A stretch of 64,000 nucleotides of DNA from Floccularia luteovirens (lineage: Eukaryota; Basidiomycota; Agaricomycetes; Agaricales; Squamanitaceae), in NCBI GenBank assembly GCA_009739215.1, contig VSJF01000007.1, positions 1-64,000 of the forward strand, in the 5' to 3' direction. Below, piece after piece: positions 11,836 through 25,111 of the stretch. Both the position numbers and the translations under genes were made by a program. Under the pieces are notes generated by a model, which made no database searches, was not told the DNA's origin, and saw only the letters and a list, made by a program, of their open reading frames with translations. The stretch's first letter is position 1; the number at the start of each line of letters is the position of its first letter.

Positions 11836-14259
11836 TCACAACGGATTCCATCCTTCGCCCGCCGGCCATTTCAAGTTATCCCTTTCTGTCAGCGCGTGAT
11901 TCCGGAGATTATGGTCACCCCCATGCGTGATCCCCGTAGATGATTCCGCCCCTTGCCAATCATCATCTACCTCTGGTTGGTCATACCTGCCACTATCAGG
12001 TTCTTCTGTAGATCGGCCATGAACGAAACCTCTCCTACTACCCATCAACCCCTCCTCCTCTTCTCCTTCAAGGCCATGCTTACTTCCGGTCGTGTCTCTC
12101 ACAAATCCCCGTCTAGTCAAGCCTGCCTCCGCCTTGTACCGTGCCTTATCTAATCTAGGTTGCATTGCGTCTAGCTTAGGCTGTAAAGTAGCGATCGTTC
12201 TCTGAATACTACTAAACGTAGCGGTATCATGCGGTGTACTATGAGAGGAAAGGTTGGAAGATAGGGAAGAACGACGGTGGTGCGAGAGGGACATATGACG
12301 TGAGAGTAAGGGGTTTGCCGACCCGGGGTTATTATTGTCATCCTCTCCAAGTCGACCTTCAGATGAAATGTCACCAAGTACTTGAATACTTTCCGGGCGT
12401 TTCCGCCTCAGTGGAGGTGGGATCGGAGGCGGCGGACTGGGATGATGCATTGATTTACTTCTAAACACACGCCCGGTAGGAGAGTCCTCGCTAGTTGGTG
12501 ACTTGTAAGGCGTAACATTTGTCGTAGATGGGGTTGGCCCATATATAGCTTCAAATGACTCAAGATTTGTTGTCTTGATTGCTTCTACGTTCTTGCCGGG
12601 GGTTGAGTAATTATAGAAAGTAGACGGTGCTTGATATGGGACGTGCGATGGGTGTCTATCTGGGTGTTGCGGTGGCGGCCCGTTCCCAAGATCAGTCTGG
12701 CTTCTTGTAGGCGAAACATCTGGAGAATCGTATATAGTGCTTGGTGGATCTGCGAGAGAATGAAAGGGGCTATAAACGGGGTTAGTAGTCACCGCCCCAG
12801 TTGATCCACCTAGAGTGGAAGACTGTTGGTAAGTTGATAAAGTTACTGGTGGTGGAGCAGCCAGTGCAACTTGTTCCATTGAACTAGTTGACACTGGAGG
12901 CGAATGCCTCAGCTGTTGCTTCACTCTCCTCTGGGGAAGAGGCGGGGCATGATCGTCTGATCCAGACGTCTGCGAGGATGATGATGCTGCATAAGGATGA
13001 AGCACCTTCATCGGGCTCGCACTGCGTATCCGTATATTTGACCCTATAACGACAGATGAGTTTTTGACACTCGCGCCCGCCAGGGAATAAGAACCTGAAA
13101 CTACGGAGCTGCTTTTCAAAACCTGCAACACCCGCTCTTTCTCAAGCTGCTCTTCAGCTTTCTTCATGGTTTGCGCGGCTTTACTTGCTTGTAAGCTTTG
13201 CTTCATGAGCGTGGAGGTCACATGTGACGCAGGCTTTGGTGGATTCGATGCTATTGTAGAAGGTGGCAAAATAACACTGGTTCTAGCTGGCGACTTTGAG
13301 GGTGAGACAGACCGACCAGACCGTGTACTTGCCATTACCGCATGACGAGGAGGTGGAATTAGAGTTATTTGCGCTTGTGAAGGTGCAGGGGGTGGTGGCT
13401 TTCTTGGTGGTAAAGGTGGAACCTTGATGTTACCATCTTCTGAGCGAGCCACGGTCGTTTTACTACCTCGGTGTAAAAAGGGGTTGTGTGTTGTGTGTTG
13501 AGGAGTTGTTTGTGGGGGATTCGGATGATCGTGGCGTTGTGATGGATGTAAGGGAGGTTGAGGGAGCGAGTGTATGTTACTATGGTTTTCAGCTCCTGCC
13601 CTGGATAACGCCAGTGAGGCAGGCTCGGAAAAGAAAGTTGCGTGAGTGGATGTTCCTGATACTACAGAATTGGAACCGCTCTGCCGCCTCCGAGATGGCA
13701 TAGGAGGGGGTTCGTTGGTACGCCTTGCCGGGGCTGGTGTAGTATCTGACGAAGGAGGCGGGCTTGGGTGTGCTATAGCAATAGAAAATTATTCCCTTTT
13801 TCACGTGAAATAAAACAAGGACGATGCCAATGTTCGCAATGCAACGCACCTTGGACGAAAGCAAGAGCCCTATCAACTTCTTTACCCGACTCAGCATGCA
13901 CTATAAGTCTCAGAACTGCAAAAAATTGGCCTCCAGTTATGGTGTCGCTTGGGCCTAATGCAGGAGAGAAATATTTGATAATCTACAATCGCGATAAGCT
14001 ATGAATATATTGATGCTCTGCGCAAAGACTGTTACACACGTACAGTATCAATTTTACCACTAGGAACATGGGAATATCTCCCTCGGAGCCATAGTCTTGC
14101 CTCCCTGATACTTACATTCATATTCTCATAGTATGCATCTTCATGCGCGCTTACATCCGACTCACGCGTTTCGTCTTCGGTGATATTGATAAGACTTGAT
14201 GTGTAAGCATCGTATTCAGCGTCGCTGAGAGCTGAAGCATGCAAGCTCAATCTCCTCAT
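11836..14259 (-). CDS. EH-domain-like putative endocytic scaffold with long Pro/Ser-rich region
   Basis: ATG at 14257-14259. Exon 1 encodes MRRLSLHASALSDAEYDAYT and ends at KIDT before a GTACGT donor. The next exon (about 13850-13990) gives KYFSPALGPSDTITGGQFFA then VLRLIVHAESGKEVDRALAF. The final long exon (11836 to about 13770) encodes a low-complexity Pro/Ser-rich region with polyproline blocks (PPLPPRKPPPPAP, PPPIPPPLRRKRP) and ends DNLKWPAGEGWNPL. The N-terminal pattern F-S-x-x-L followed by G-x-Q-F-F-A-x-L-R-L resembles the second EF-hand half of an EH domain, which binds NPF motifs in endocytic proteins. The proline blocks could bind SH3 domains. An endocytosis or actin role is inferred, not shown. 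Confidence 0.65.
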
Positions 14260-14607
14260 TGATGAATTTGATGAAAAAGGGGGTTAGCGGGTGTGGAGAT
14301 GTTGTTAAGTATGAGCGAGCACAGTCTATGCACGGCGTCACAAGCTTAACCCCCCGATTTAAACATACACAAACAATACAGTGACTCTATCTACGTATTA
14401 CGACTTGTACTTGACTCTAGATGTGTACTGTAAACATCCAATTGTTCAATCTGTGTCAACAAAGATCCTGTTCGGCAATAGTCATGGTATGATCATAGTC
14501 AAAGAAAAGTATCTATCTTACCTACGAGATCACTTGTCCACGAACAACGCCTCATGTCTATCATAATCCTCGTCAAAACCAAGTTAGACCGTTCGTACAG
14601 ACCCCTA
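14260..14607. other. Short intergenic stretch
   Basis: About 350 bp between the EH-domain gene start and the transcription factor stop, both on the minus strand. It should contain the EH-domain gene promoter. No ORF or RNA gene is evident. Confidence 0.35.
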
Positions 14608-16426
14608 TTATTTTGAGCAGTATACCAACACATTCCATTCAATAAAGAGTAACAAGCGATGTACCACAATGGCTATGTTCGAGTTAGCAGGAATATGATA
14701 AACCAATATCAAACGGTAGTTACTTACACCGATCATAGGGTTGACAAAATTAGTCACATCGAGCTGTAGACCTGTTGTTATTTCGGCCATAGCTTCTGCA
14801 GCGAGTAGAGACCTAAGGTACATGTCATCAAAATCATGCCCCTTGGCGTTCAAAAACTTGATATTGGTAGCATGTAGTAGTAACTGTGTCATCCTTAAGG
14901 TATCGCGCGAGTCGGGTGTAATGTCCACTTGATTGTTTAGAATAAGGCTACGGCTGAGAGCCGCAACATGATTCTCCAGACTTCCAGTAGTATGAGGTAT
15001 CCCTTTATTTCCACGAGATAAGTAGTCACATTTGTTGATTATACAAGCCTAGTTACCTGCTTTAGATGCATTAATCGCCTGCTTGAGGAGAACTGACGCT
15101 TTTGCATTTAGAGCCAACACAGGGAGACCACCGATACCGTCACCTTCTCTACCGCAAGCATTCTATGCCAGGTGTCAGTAACTATGGAAACTATAGTAAT
15201 TGACAATGCTCACATTTAAACTGCCGTGATCGTCAACTGCCCAAGGTATGTCGATGCCAGTGTTGGATAAATGGTCAAGATTAAATGAACTAAATTCACC
15301 CATAATGAGCCAATAGTTGGTTAATATAATGACAGACCAGAATGCGCTGGTATATTCATTACTTTGCGGGGGTTTTGTCGCGAGATCAGTGTCCAAATAG
15401 AGTATGAGCGAAACTGCAGCGTTGGCATGATATGTACCCTCTATTTTCTGCATATTATTGAGGAAATGATATGATAATAGAATTTCGGCTTGGATTACGC
15501 TTATAATTTTCTTCGGATGTGAATTTGCAAGGTCGTCAGTAACGTAGTGGAGAGCAGCAGAAAGGATGGATTGTGTATCAACTCCCGAAATTCCTGACAA
15601 TTTAATCCCCCAGAGATAACTGGCGTACATGAGAGAAGAACATGGGCGACTGTGGTGTCCCAGTGGATGCGCATCCATTGCGGAAACGTAAAAATGGTTT
15701 GGATCGAAGAAAAATCCTAATTTTGAACAATTTCGAAGAAAGGTGCAAATTCTGAACGCCATTTCAAAAACTCATCTTACAAAAAAAAACAGCGGGGGAG
15801 GACTTACACAGTTTGCCTCAGATGTAGTGGAAGATCCTAAGAATTTTCACATGAGCAAAAAAGGACCAGTGACTAGTATCTGATACTTACAATAGGCGAT
15901 AGAGGCGACGGTGTTGACGCTTGAGTTGGTACAATAGGTTAGGTTTAGAATATATATTACATGAGATAAAGCCATACCGGAATTGCTACTTGGTATACTG
16001 ACTGGAGCTTGTTGTCCAGCATATGGATCCCTCAATGCTACCGAGCCTCTAAGCGGAGCTGCATTTTCCAGTTCTTGTATCCGCATCTCGAGAAGAGCGA
16101 TATTTTCTTCTAGTAACTGTGCTTGTGGAATTTCTCCGGAAGGATACTCACAGTCGGCAAACATTCCGCTTGAAAGATTGCAAGGCTCGCACTTCGGTTT
16201 CTGCCCGTTGCATTTCTGGTTTTATATATTGAGTCCACCGATATATATAGATGATGATAAATATTATATAACTCACGATCTTGCGTCTCCTATTGGATAC
16301 AACTGTCAATCACTTGAATGTAAAAGATGACAAGATCATAATGACCTACCTGCAATTGAAGCATGCTGTTCCACGCGGCAAACTATTAGTAGAGCAATAA
16401 GTAGTGCTTGATGAAGAAGAAGACAT
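14608..16426 (-). CDS. Zn2Cys6 fungal transcription factor
   Basis: ATG at 16424-16426 (MSSSSSSTTYCSTN). Three small exons assemble the zinc cluster: ACFNC then RRRKI then KCNGQKPKCEPC and a final Cys in FADCEY, giving the six Cys in C-x2-C-x6-C-x5-C-x2-C-x8-C spacing. A coiled-coil-like linker follows (QLLEENIALLEMRIQELENA). The middle-homology region sits on 15175-15762 (FFDPNHFYVSAMDAHPLG, SSLMYASYLWGIKLSG, IQAEILLSYHFLNNMQKIEG), and more C-terminal exons end at 14608-14610. Splice sites near 14725 and 16340 restore the frame. The family binds CGG-type DNA sites as dimers and regulates metabolism; the target genes here are unknown. I see no frame break. Confidence 0.85.
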
Positions 16427-17138
16427 TATACGACGACAGGTAGTGTTTTTACTTGATAACATTGCCACTCTGGTGCAGTGGCTTTTATGTATCGAACAAG
16501 TGCAGGTTTGGAGTCATAGAAGATGCTATACCGGTTCCCTACACATCAAAATTATACAAATCCCCAATAACGACAATGTCTTTGGGGAAGGAAGCTGAAG
16601 GACATTGCAGAGGATGATGGGTGGATTGCAAATTGAACTTAGTCAGCCTATGATGTCTGTCTATTTGAGTTAGAAAATCCCAAGTGAAATGACTCTTGAC
16701 AACCTATGTCCATGATTAACGGAGCTCGATAACAAAGCTAACAAAGATCTATGTGACATCGCGCTATTGTACAACCTACAAAAGAACAATTTGTAATCTT
16801 TGCTGACTGAACAACAACACCACAGCCATGGAGATCAAGCCCAAGGGTTAGGTACACGTCATGCCGTTCGGGATCATGATGAACCGGCTTATACAGATGA
16901 TCCTTCGAGAACAAGAACACAATGTCATCCTTACAAGAGTTGCATGACATGCTTGAACGGATGCACTATGCCTCGGTTAAACCATGTTAAATACAACGTT
17001 TCATGATATTGAGCTGGGATAACAGTTGTATATATGTTAAATGAATTGAAATACAGATTGCATCTTAAACCGCGATATGCGAAAAATATGTCTGTCTAGC
17101 TTGTGCAAATGCATCGACCGTTAATTATTTAGTAGTTA
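16427..17138. other. Intergenic stretch, no gene seen
   Basis: About 710 bp between the transcription factor start and the Lon stop codon. The short ORFs on both strands show no family resemblance. An imperfect palindrome-like AT-rich area occurs near 17030-17060. Confidence 0.35.
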
Positions 17139-20100
17139 TCATGAGATGGGCAGTGTATCCTTCCAACGCTCAATCACCGGTTCGCCCTTGAAAACTTCAT
17201 GCAAGACTTCCCTAACATTCTCAACGTAAACAAACTTGATACCGGTTTTCACGCTTTCCGGTACATTCTCCTCAATGTCCGCGCGATTTGCTGCAGGTGC
17301 AACAATGGTTTTTATTCCCGCTCGGTGCGCAGCAAGGATCTTCTCCTTGAGTCCTCCAACGGGCAATACTTGTCCGATAAGCGATATTTCACCAGTCATG
17401 GCTTATTCTACATTAGCTAGCTGGATTAACTATAAAAACAAAAAAAGAACTCACCAATGTCAGGATCAATCTTTGTCTTTGTGAACAGCGACACGAATGC
17501 CGACAAGATTGCGGTACCAGCACTTGGACCTTCCTTGCCTATGCTTCCTTCTGGCATATGTACATGAACGTCACGATCCGTCAGGAATTGTTCGTCCATG
17601 TTTTGGGTAATTCCAAGTGCATAAGCATGACTCTTAACCCAGCTCAGTCCAATGTTTGCACTCTCTCTAATCACTTCGCCCAGTTTGCCCGTCAGTTGGA
17701 GGCCACCTTTTCCTGGCATGCTCTGTGTTGACATGCGATGGATCAGAGCCAGTTACCGACATTCATACCATCTACAACTTACCATTGCTTCAACGGGCAT
17801 AACCGCTCCAGATCCATTGCCCAGATACCCAAGACCTGTACTGACTCCTGGGGGAGGTGCATGGGTGTACATCCTATCCTTTTGGTATAGAGGCGGTCCT
17901 ACATATTCCTTGAGGTTTTCTGGAGTGATTCTCACGTGAATGGACGGGGGGATCACCATAGGTTGCCTTTGCGTTGTCGTCACTGCTTTGCGGTCAACCT
18001 CTGATGATCCGTCTACCGACGCCTCAGATTCTTGGTTCGAGTTTGGCGAAGATAAAACGGCTTCTTGGGGTTCGTTTGATGGTGGCTCTTGTGATTGCAC
18101 AGTCTTCTGAACATCTTCAGGCAGTCCTGAACCGGGGTCCTCTGCTGTCGTCGTACCTGCAGCTGCGGGCTCAGGGAATGTTTCTTCTCCAAGGTCCTGC
18201 ACCAATTTCAAAGCGGCTTTTCGGTATATCTAAGGTTCAAGTATTAATTCACATCAATCAAATGGAGGTGTATAACATACCTTGTCAATATGCTTCTTGA
18301 GGTTTCGCACACCACTCTCTCTGCAGTAATATTTAATGAGAAGATCAACCGCATCAAGCTCTAGAACTACATCTGCATCTTTCAAACCAGACGCTTCTTT
18401 GGCCTGTGGTCCGAGGTACTTTGAGGCGATGACTGCCTTCTCATCCGCAACGTAACCTGAGACTTCCAGTACTTCCATACGATCCAGTAATGGGGGAGGT
18501 ATCGTGTCAAGATTATTTGCTAGGAGATGGTCAGATTAATAACTTTACATACGCAAGTGACAAAATGTATATACCTGTGCACACAAACAAAACGCGTGAA
18601 AGGTCCACGGGTACATCCATACTAATTCACATTGAGTGCTCTCTTAACAACCAACAGCCAAGGAAGACCTACTAGTGATCCAGGAAGCCATTATTCTGCT
18701 CAGGGTCAAGCATTTCCAGCAGTGCACTTGCGGGGTCGCCGTTGTGTCCTCTACCGATCTTATCCACTTCATCGATTAGTACGAGTGGGTTCTCTGTACC
18801 AACTCGTTTAAGTGCCTGGATAATCTTTCCTGGAAGAGCACTATTTAAGTGTATGTCAGTTGTCACTTCTCATAATTCTGGTCTGACGGATCACAGACCC
18901 AACATATGTCCTACGGTGTCCTTTTATTTCTGCAACATCCGTCAATCCCCCAACACTAAATCTGAAGAATTGTCGCCCCAATGCCCGAGCAATACTTTTA
19001 CCGATGGATGTCTTCCCTACACCAGGTGGTCCAACAAGGCAAATGATCTTTCCCTGGACTGTGCCACGCAATTTTCCAACAGCTAAGAATTCGAGAATAC
19101 GTGATTTAACATCATCAAGGCCATGGTGATCTGCATCCAGGACGGTGCGGGCGTGTGTAAGAGAGAAGTTTTCGGGTGTATGTTGACCCCATGGTATCTA
19201 TACACGGTTGAGTCACAAAGAAAGCGTAGCCCACAATAAACGTACCTGTGTAAGCCAGTCCAAGTAGTTCCTCGTCACATTAGCCTCGCTCGCAGCAGGC
19301 TCCAGACCCTGAAGTTTTGCCAATTCTTCATCAAAGACGCGTCGAACACCTTCCGGCATGCGCAATGCTGCTGCACGTTCTCGAAACTTCTCGATAAGCT
19401 TGTCTTTACCATCACTTTCCATGCCTAGTTCGCGCTTGATTCCCTTGAGCTGTTCCATGAGATAATACTCCCTTTGACGTTTGGCAATCTTGCTGTCTAC
19501 ATCCCGTGCAAGCTTACTTTGTAATTGAGCATTGATCAGTTCTTTCTTGAGCACGAGGAGTGCTTTGCGCAACCGATCTGCAACACCTAAAGCTTCTAGC
19601 ACGTCTTGCAGTTCGCCAACTTCCCCAGTAGATACCGCTGCAGCAAAGTCTGCAAGTTTGTCTGGTTCATCAAAGACATTCGCCGCAACCTGATTAATGG
19701 AGAAATTTGTAATTTGATCTCGGAAGAGTGGGTTCAGTTGAGCAATGTCCTTGAACACGGATACTATCTCAGACATGAATGCACGTATGTATTGGTCGTC
19801 CTTTGAATATGGCTCGGTTTGTAGATTCTCGACTGTAACGACGGATACCGGATGTGAATGCAGGAATGATGTCTGTATGGGACCTATATCTGTTAAAATA
19901 TGTGTTATTGCAATATTAACCAACAGCTTACCTGTAGAATCTGGTGAATTCTCTGGAGGAGGCGTCGGCGGTGGTGTCGGAGGCATGACTGATTGTGGCT
20001 GTTCCTCTTGGGTGGGTTCCACATTGACAGAACCAGCTTTCACAAGCTCGGTAATTTTTATGCGTCGATGGGGATATAGCACTGCTGTCAAACCTTCCTC

Positions 20101-20769
20101 CTTCTCCCCCTCCCGACCCGCTGCTGCGAAAACACTTGTAATTTGAGCAAAAACCCCAACTGAATGTACAGCATCTACATCCGTAATGATATCGGAATCG
20201 GCATTCTCGTCTTTAAGCAGAAAAGCACCGAGATATGGTTGACCTCGTTTCATCATATCTTTGATAGCTGCGACAACAGATGGATTCCGAACAACCACTG
20301 CTTTGTAAAATCCAGGAAATAAAGGTCTACGTGCAATAGGGAGGGCGAGAACTTGCGGATAAACTTCAGGAACGGATTGTTTCGCAATTGAGCCTGGATT
20401 AGAGGGTGGAGGTGCATCGGAAGGCTGTGACTTTGAACTATCTGCGGGGATTCCTCCTGAAGAAGAAGAAGATGATGATGATGATGAAGCGGACGCGGAT
20501 GCAGATGACGGTGAAGAGTGTTCGGAAGATGATTCTGTCTTTTCATGTTCCACATGTCGCTTATCGTCCGACTCTTCTTCCTCCTCTGCAGCAGGAGCAT
20601 CCTCTCGACCAGGTTTTGGATTGACCCATCTTGGAGCAAGAATACGAGGGCTTTGGCGAATAAGTATAGGAACGGAAGACGAAAAAGGGTGCTTGGAAGG
20701 TTGGAAGGACCGCCGGGTAAGTGCATGGCGGATGGCTGTTGTTCGGATAAGGAAACCAAGACTCGCCAT
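17139..20769 (-). CDS. PIM1: Mitochondrial Lon protease (PIM1 type)
   Basis: ATG at 20767-20769. The N terminus is Arg/Ser/Thr-rich without acids ([20 protein letters not shown]), as expected of a mitochondrial targeting sequence. An acidic/Ser-rich linker with GAT/GAA repeats follows. The Lon N domain comes next ([20 protein letters not shown]), then a helical part ([20 protein letters not shown]), the AAA+ module with Walker [10 protein letters not shown] and Walker [11 protein letters not shown], and the protease domain. The catalytic Ser is in [10 protein letters not shown] and the catalytic Lys in [14 protein letters not shown]. At least seven exons are joined by short introns. An inserted low-complexity acidic/Pro segment (about 17990-18190) separates AAA+ and protease parts, as in other fungal Lons. 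It degrades damaged matrix proteins. It is divergent with the D-lactate dehydrogenase gene. Confidence 0.96.
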
Positions 20770-21158
20770 GGGAGGTCTCGTAGAAAGACGACCACTGACT
20801 GCTATGGACAGCGAGCAAAGGGAATCTCGTAATCCCTTTTTAACTCCCTGGCACGTGAGTAGACTTTGAACCTACACAGAAAAAAAATTAGACTACAGAG
20901 TGCGTCTTGAACGAGCGTGAATGAGGGTGGCGACGAGCTTGTTGTTGTTGAGAACGTCGACCACAATGTGGTCGAAAAAGATTTGCTGTCAGATGACGCA
21001 CCCCAGGTATGACCAAGCAGCTTAGTCATCACAGATTCATTGTAGAGATCCCGACAAGTCACCATCCAAAATTTAGTAGCTTATTTCAATCATAATCTCC
21101 GGACATAAATGAACTTGAAAACGTGTAAATCGTCAGGACCTCCCACCAGCTAACCATC
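20770..21158. promoter_or_regulatory. Divergent promoter of Lon and D-lactate dehydrogenase genes
   Basis: A 389-bp gap separates the start codons of two divergently transcribed mitochondrial-protein genes. A GGCACGTGAG E-box-like element lies near 20851-20860. GTTGTTGTTG and GTGGTCG repeats occur near 20940-20970. Shared regulation is possible but is inference only. Confidence 0.4.
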
Positions 21159-23578
21159 ATGATCCCAATGTTTCTTTCTCGATGCACCATTTCTAGGCAA
21201 CGACTGCCATTTCGGGATCAACTACGTACCTCAAAGTTAACGATACCCTGTCAACGTCGCATGATATCACAGCAAGCGTTAGGTTCGAAGAAGTCCAGCG
21301 TGATACAACACTCAGGCGATTTAAACCATAACGGACAGCAAAGCCGCAATAAATGGGCTCTCCCAGTCGCGATGATCGTGGCATTGATCCCCGGAGTTTT
21401 TATAGGACACCATCTGTCAAAATATTACCATATCCATGATACACCTCTCAATGACAAAGTTCGTTTTGGAACTGTGCAAGACTTCAATCATGCAATTCAG
21501 GAGCTCAGGGAAGCCCTAACATTCCCAGATGCTGTGTCCACAGATCCAGACGATCTGCATTTACACGGTTTTTCAGAGAATGACTATCACCCAGGTTAAT
21601 TCGTTAATACCCCGCCTCTCACCGCTCTAATCATTACTTTTAGGTATAATCCATAGTGTCGTGGTTTACCCACGTTTTACCGAAGATGTTGTCAAGATTG
21701 TAAAGCTTGCTACCAAGTATCGTATGCCTGTCATCCCTTACTCCGGCGCTACCAGCCTCGAAGGTCACTTTCGCGGTGTAAGAACATACCCAATTTTCAG
21801 GGTCTGCACCTCTGAATCTCTTGTAGCATCCATCAGGCGGTATCTGTGTGGATATGAACAATATGGACCAGATACTAGAAATTCACGGTGAATTATAACA
21901 TCATACTTATGTATGTCTAACTTATGCCCTATCCAGAGGCAGATTCAGATCTCGTTTGTCAGCCAGGAGCACGCTGGATGGATATCAACGAGATGTTGAA
22001 GAAGAAGGGTCAGCTAATCCATCCACATATTTTCAAAATTTATACTAACATAGAATAGGTATCCCCTTGTTCTTCCCGGTTGGTATCGATGCTCGTTTCA
22101 ACTCTTGAAAAATCTAATATAACTATTATAGATTGACCCTGCGCCAGGTGCAACGATTGGTGGAATGTTCAGCACTGGCTGTTCAGGCAGTATGTCATAT
22201 TTCCGTTGTTTACAGTTCATTAGTGACAAATGTAATGTTTTCAGCCAATGCAGTCCGCTATGGAACCGCAAAAGGCGAATGGTTCTTGAATGCAGTTTGT
22301 ATTCAACTCCAGAACCCTCCAATACTCAAGAGCTCACAATGTGTTATCTAGACCATAGTCTTACCATCTGGTGAGGTTATAAAGACTCGACGCAGATCTC
22401 GAAAATCCTCTGCGGGATTTGATATGACAAAACTATTCATTGGAGCAGAGGGAACTTTGGGAATCATCACAGAAGGTAATTTCCTCCAATGGGTCATATT
22501 CATGCGGTCTTACAATTGGTTCCCTTCCAGTGACAATTCGTCTAGCTCCAGTTCTTCCAACAACAGTAGCTATTGTTCACTTTCCTGATGTGCGGGCCGC
22601 AACAGAGGCAGTCATCGAAGTCATGAATCAAGGTGTCGGCATTCGTAAGCATAAAGCTTCTCTAAGTCATCTACCAGATTAACATGACCTCCAGAATGCG
22701 TGGAGCTCGTTGATGATGTATTCATGTCAGCCACCAATAAATATGGCATGTCCAAAAGTAAATGGCCCGAGAAAGACAGTCTATTTTTCAAATTCCAAGG
22801 GCCTACAAAGTCCTCTCTCGCAAAAACATCTGGGATAGTCAAGGAAATCGTTACTCGACATGGTGGTACTGGATTCAGACTAGCGAGTTCACAAAAAGAA
22901 GCAGACGATATTTGGGCAGATCGCAAGAATGCCCACTATTCTGGACTCGCACTCAGAGATGGGTGTAAAGGCTGGAGCACAGATGTCTGGTAAATTACAG
23001 TTGCATTGAAACAATACCCTTTAGATCCCTAAATTATTCCAGTGTTCCCGTATCCAAACTCCCTGAACTTGTATACGAAACAAAGAAGGATATACACGAC
23101 TTGGGTCTCCTTTCAACAATTGTTGGGCACGTAGGTGATGGCAATTTCCACGCCTTAATCCTGTTTAATACGGAAGAGGAGTTCGCACTGGCTAAGGTTG
23201 CAGTACATAAGATGGTAGCCCGTGCCATTGCTCTTGATGGAACTTGTTTGTTGACCGTCACTTTCCCATAAAATCGCACTAATCAAGCACTATTTACAGG
23301 TACCGGAGAACACGGCGTTGGGGTCGGGAAACGGGAATATCTTGTAGAAGAATTAGGAGCTGGAACTGTGGAACTCATGAAAACGATCAAGCGCGCTATT
23401 GATCCTTTAGGTTTATTCAACCCAGGAAAGGTGATACCCAACCACTTTCTAACTTGCCAAATCTAAACGTATGCCTATTTATTTACAGCTCTATCCTGAC
23501 CCTTCGTCAGACACCGACCAAAAAATAGACCACGACTACGTGACGGGTAGCGTATCCAGTCCCGACTCCCGGAAATGA
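21159..23578 (+). CDS. DLD1: Mitochondrial FAD-linked D-lactate dehydrogenase (cytochrome)
   Basis: ATG at 21159-21161; TGA at 23576-23578. An Arg-rich mitochondrial presequence is followed by a membrane segment ([20 protein letters not shown]). The PCMH-type FAD domain follows, with [55 protein letters not shown] and [14 protein letters not shown]. The FAD-oxidase C-terminal domain has [42 protein letters not shown] and [15 protein letters not shown]. About ten exons are separated by introns of 45-60 bp. The enzyme oxidises D-lactate to pyruvate and passes electrons to cytochrome c at the inner membrane. A cytochrome c gene lies 2.4 kb downstream. Confidence 0.95.
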
Positions 23579-23664
23579 AGACTCAACCAATCGGTAACTC
23601 CAAACTCCACGATCCATAATAATAAAAAACAATGAATTTAAATACATATCAATATACTGATCCG

Positions 23665-25111
23665 TCAAGACATGATCCGCTTCCATATTGGCAGCTTTAT
23701 TCTAACTTTCTTCACACTCCCTCCTCTCCTCACCTCAGCCTTTTCCTCCGGATTTAATAGGTTATCACCCAGCAGGCTAATTCTCTGCGACCTCCTTATA
23801 TGCATATTTACCGAAGATCCTGTCAACTGAGGGCGCACAATCAATTTCTTTCCCGATACTTTGCCACGACCCAACTTGTTCAGACCGTCCATGACAGACT
23901 CTAAACCTGCCGGTAGAATCTCAATCTTATTAGGCTATGTGAACATCAGTGGTCTGAGGTTAACTTATCACATTTTTAAAGGATACATACCCGTATAGTT
24001 CCATCTTCTAGCCATTCCCCTAATTTTCTGTGCATAGCAGCACGTAGTTCGTCGTTCTGCAGAAAATTATAATGTCACAAAGGGAATAGACGGATATCTT
24101 GATTTAACTCTCACACTTTCAACTTCTGTATCTCGCACAACCATCAATTGCCCGTGAGGAGCAAGAATTTCAAGACCCACTTCTTGCGTATGGGGAGTTG
24201 CGACAGTATCATAAACAAGGTGGGGAGGAATATTCGTCATTTCCTTTATCGAACCTAAAAGCAAATTCGGTGGAAGATCTCGGTCAATTATGTGAGTAGC
24301 TCCAAGAGATCGTAAGTGCTCTGAATGCTCCAACGAAGATGTCGTTATGATTGGCGAAAACCCTGATATTCTGCCAAGCTGAACAGCTGGACCCAGAACG
24401 AAGTAACAAAATCAATCAAAAATAAGGGAACTGTCATTTCATCATAAACAAAAAAAACTTGCAACCCACCAAACTGTCCTTCACAGGAATCACCTCCGAA
24501 AACGAACAAGGATTGTCCGCTGTATCGTTTGACAGCTGAACAATTGAATGGTGGAGTATAGTCTGCACCATGCGGGGAAGGATTATAAAAACGGAAAAAA
24601 GTAGCCGTAAAGCATGTAGGAATCGATGCAGCAGACTCAAAAGACATATGGTTTGGGATCTTGAACGGCAGATACCATTAATCATCACTTTCAAAGATGA
24701 AACTGGAGACTAACCTTCATCGTTACCACAGCATCGACAATATTGTATTGCTGGAAACAAGCCCGATCATTCGTCTGTCCACCTTGGTACATACTGATGA
24801 TAACCAAGTTATTCCTATCACACACAAAAATAAAATAAGAGATGCATTATCACTTACACTCTGTCCCCAACTGCAAAGTTTTTTACTCCATCACCAACTC
24901 CCACCACAACTCCCGCTGCATCTGTGCCAATTATTGCAGGATATGAATCCAATTCCACTGTACCTTGTCTCTTCTGGTAGTCAGCCAAGTTCAACCCCAC
25001 AGCTTCGACTTCGACAAGAAGTTCTCCAGCACCCGGTGCAGGCGTCGCCTTGTCGCCTAAGAGGAAACACCCACGTTTTTCATTCAGGAAAAGAGCTTTG
25101 TGGTGTCGCAT
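23665..25111 (-). CDS. MDR-family quinone/enoyl reductase-like oxidoreductase
   Basis: ATG at 25109-25111. The GroES-like domain opens the protein: MRHHKALFLNEKRGCFLLGD, then GELLVEVEAVGLNLADYQKR and YPAIIGTDAAGVVVGVGDG. The middle exons give IPTCFTATFFRFYNPSP, the Rossmann entry FVFGGDSCEGQFG, and AVQLGRISGFSPIITTSS with SLGATHIIDRDLPPN. The C-terminal part has GLESVMDGLNKLGRGKVSGK. The Cys/His ligands of zinc alcohol dehydrogenases are absent, which fits the zinc-free NADPH-dependent quinone/enoyl reductase branch. The reading frame continues about 40 residues past the usual IVRPQ ending into a basic tail that may instead be removed by an unrecognised intron. Substrate is unknown. Confidence 0.85.

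Noticed and set aside
20802..21065. Possible short gene between Lon and D-lactate dehydrogenase
   Set aside because: It overlaps the shared promoter, has no recognisable domain and shows no splice partners.
23665..23790. Extra basic C-terminal tail as a distinct domain of the MDR oxidoreductase
   Set aside because: It looks like read-through past the usual family end or an unrecognised intron, not a known domain.
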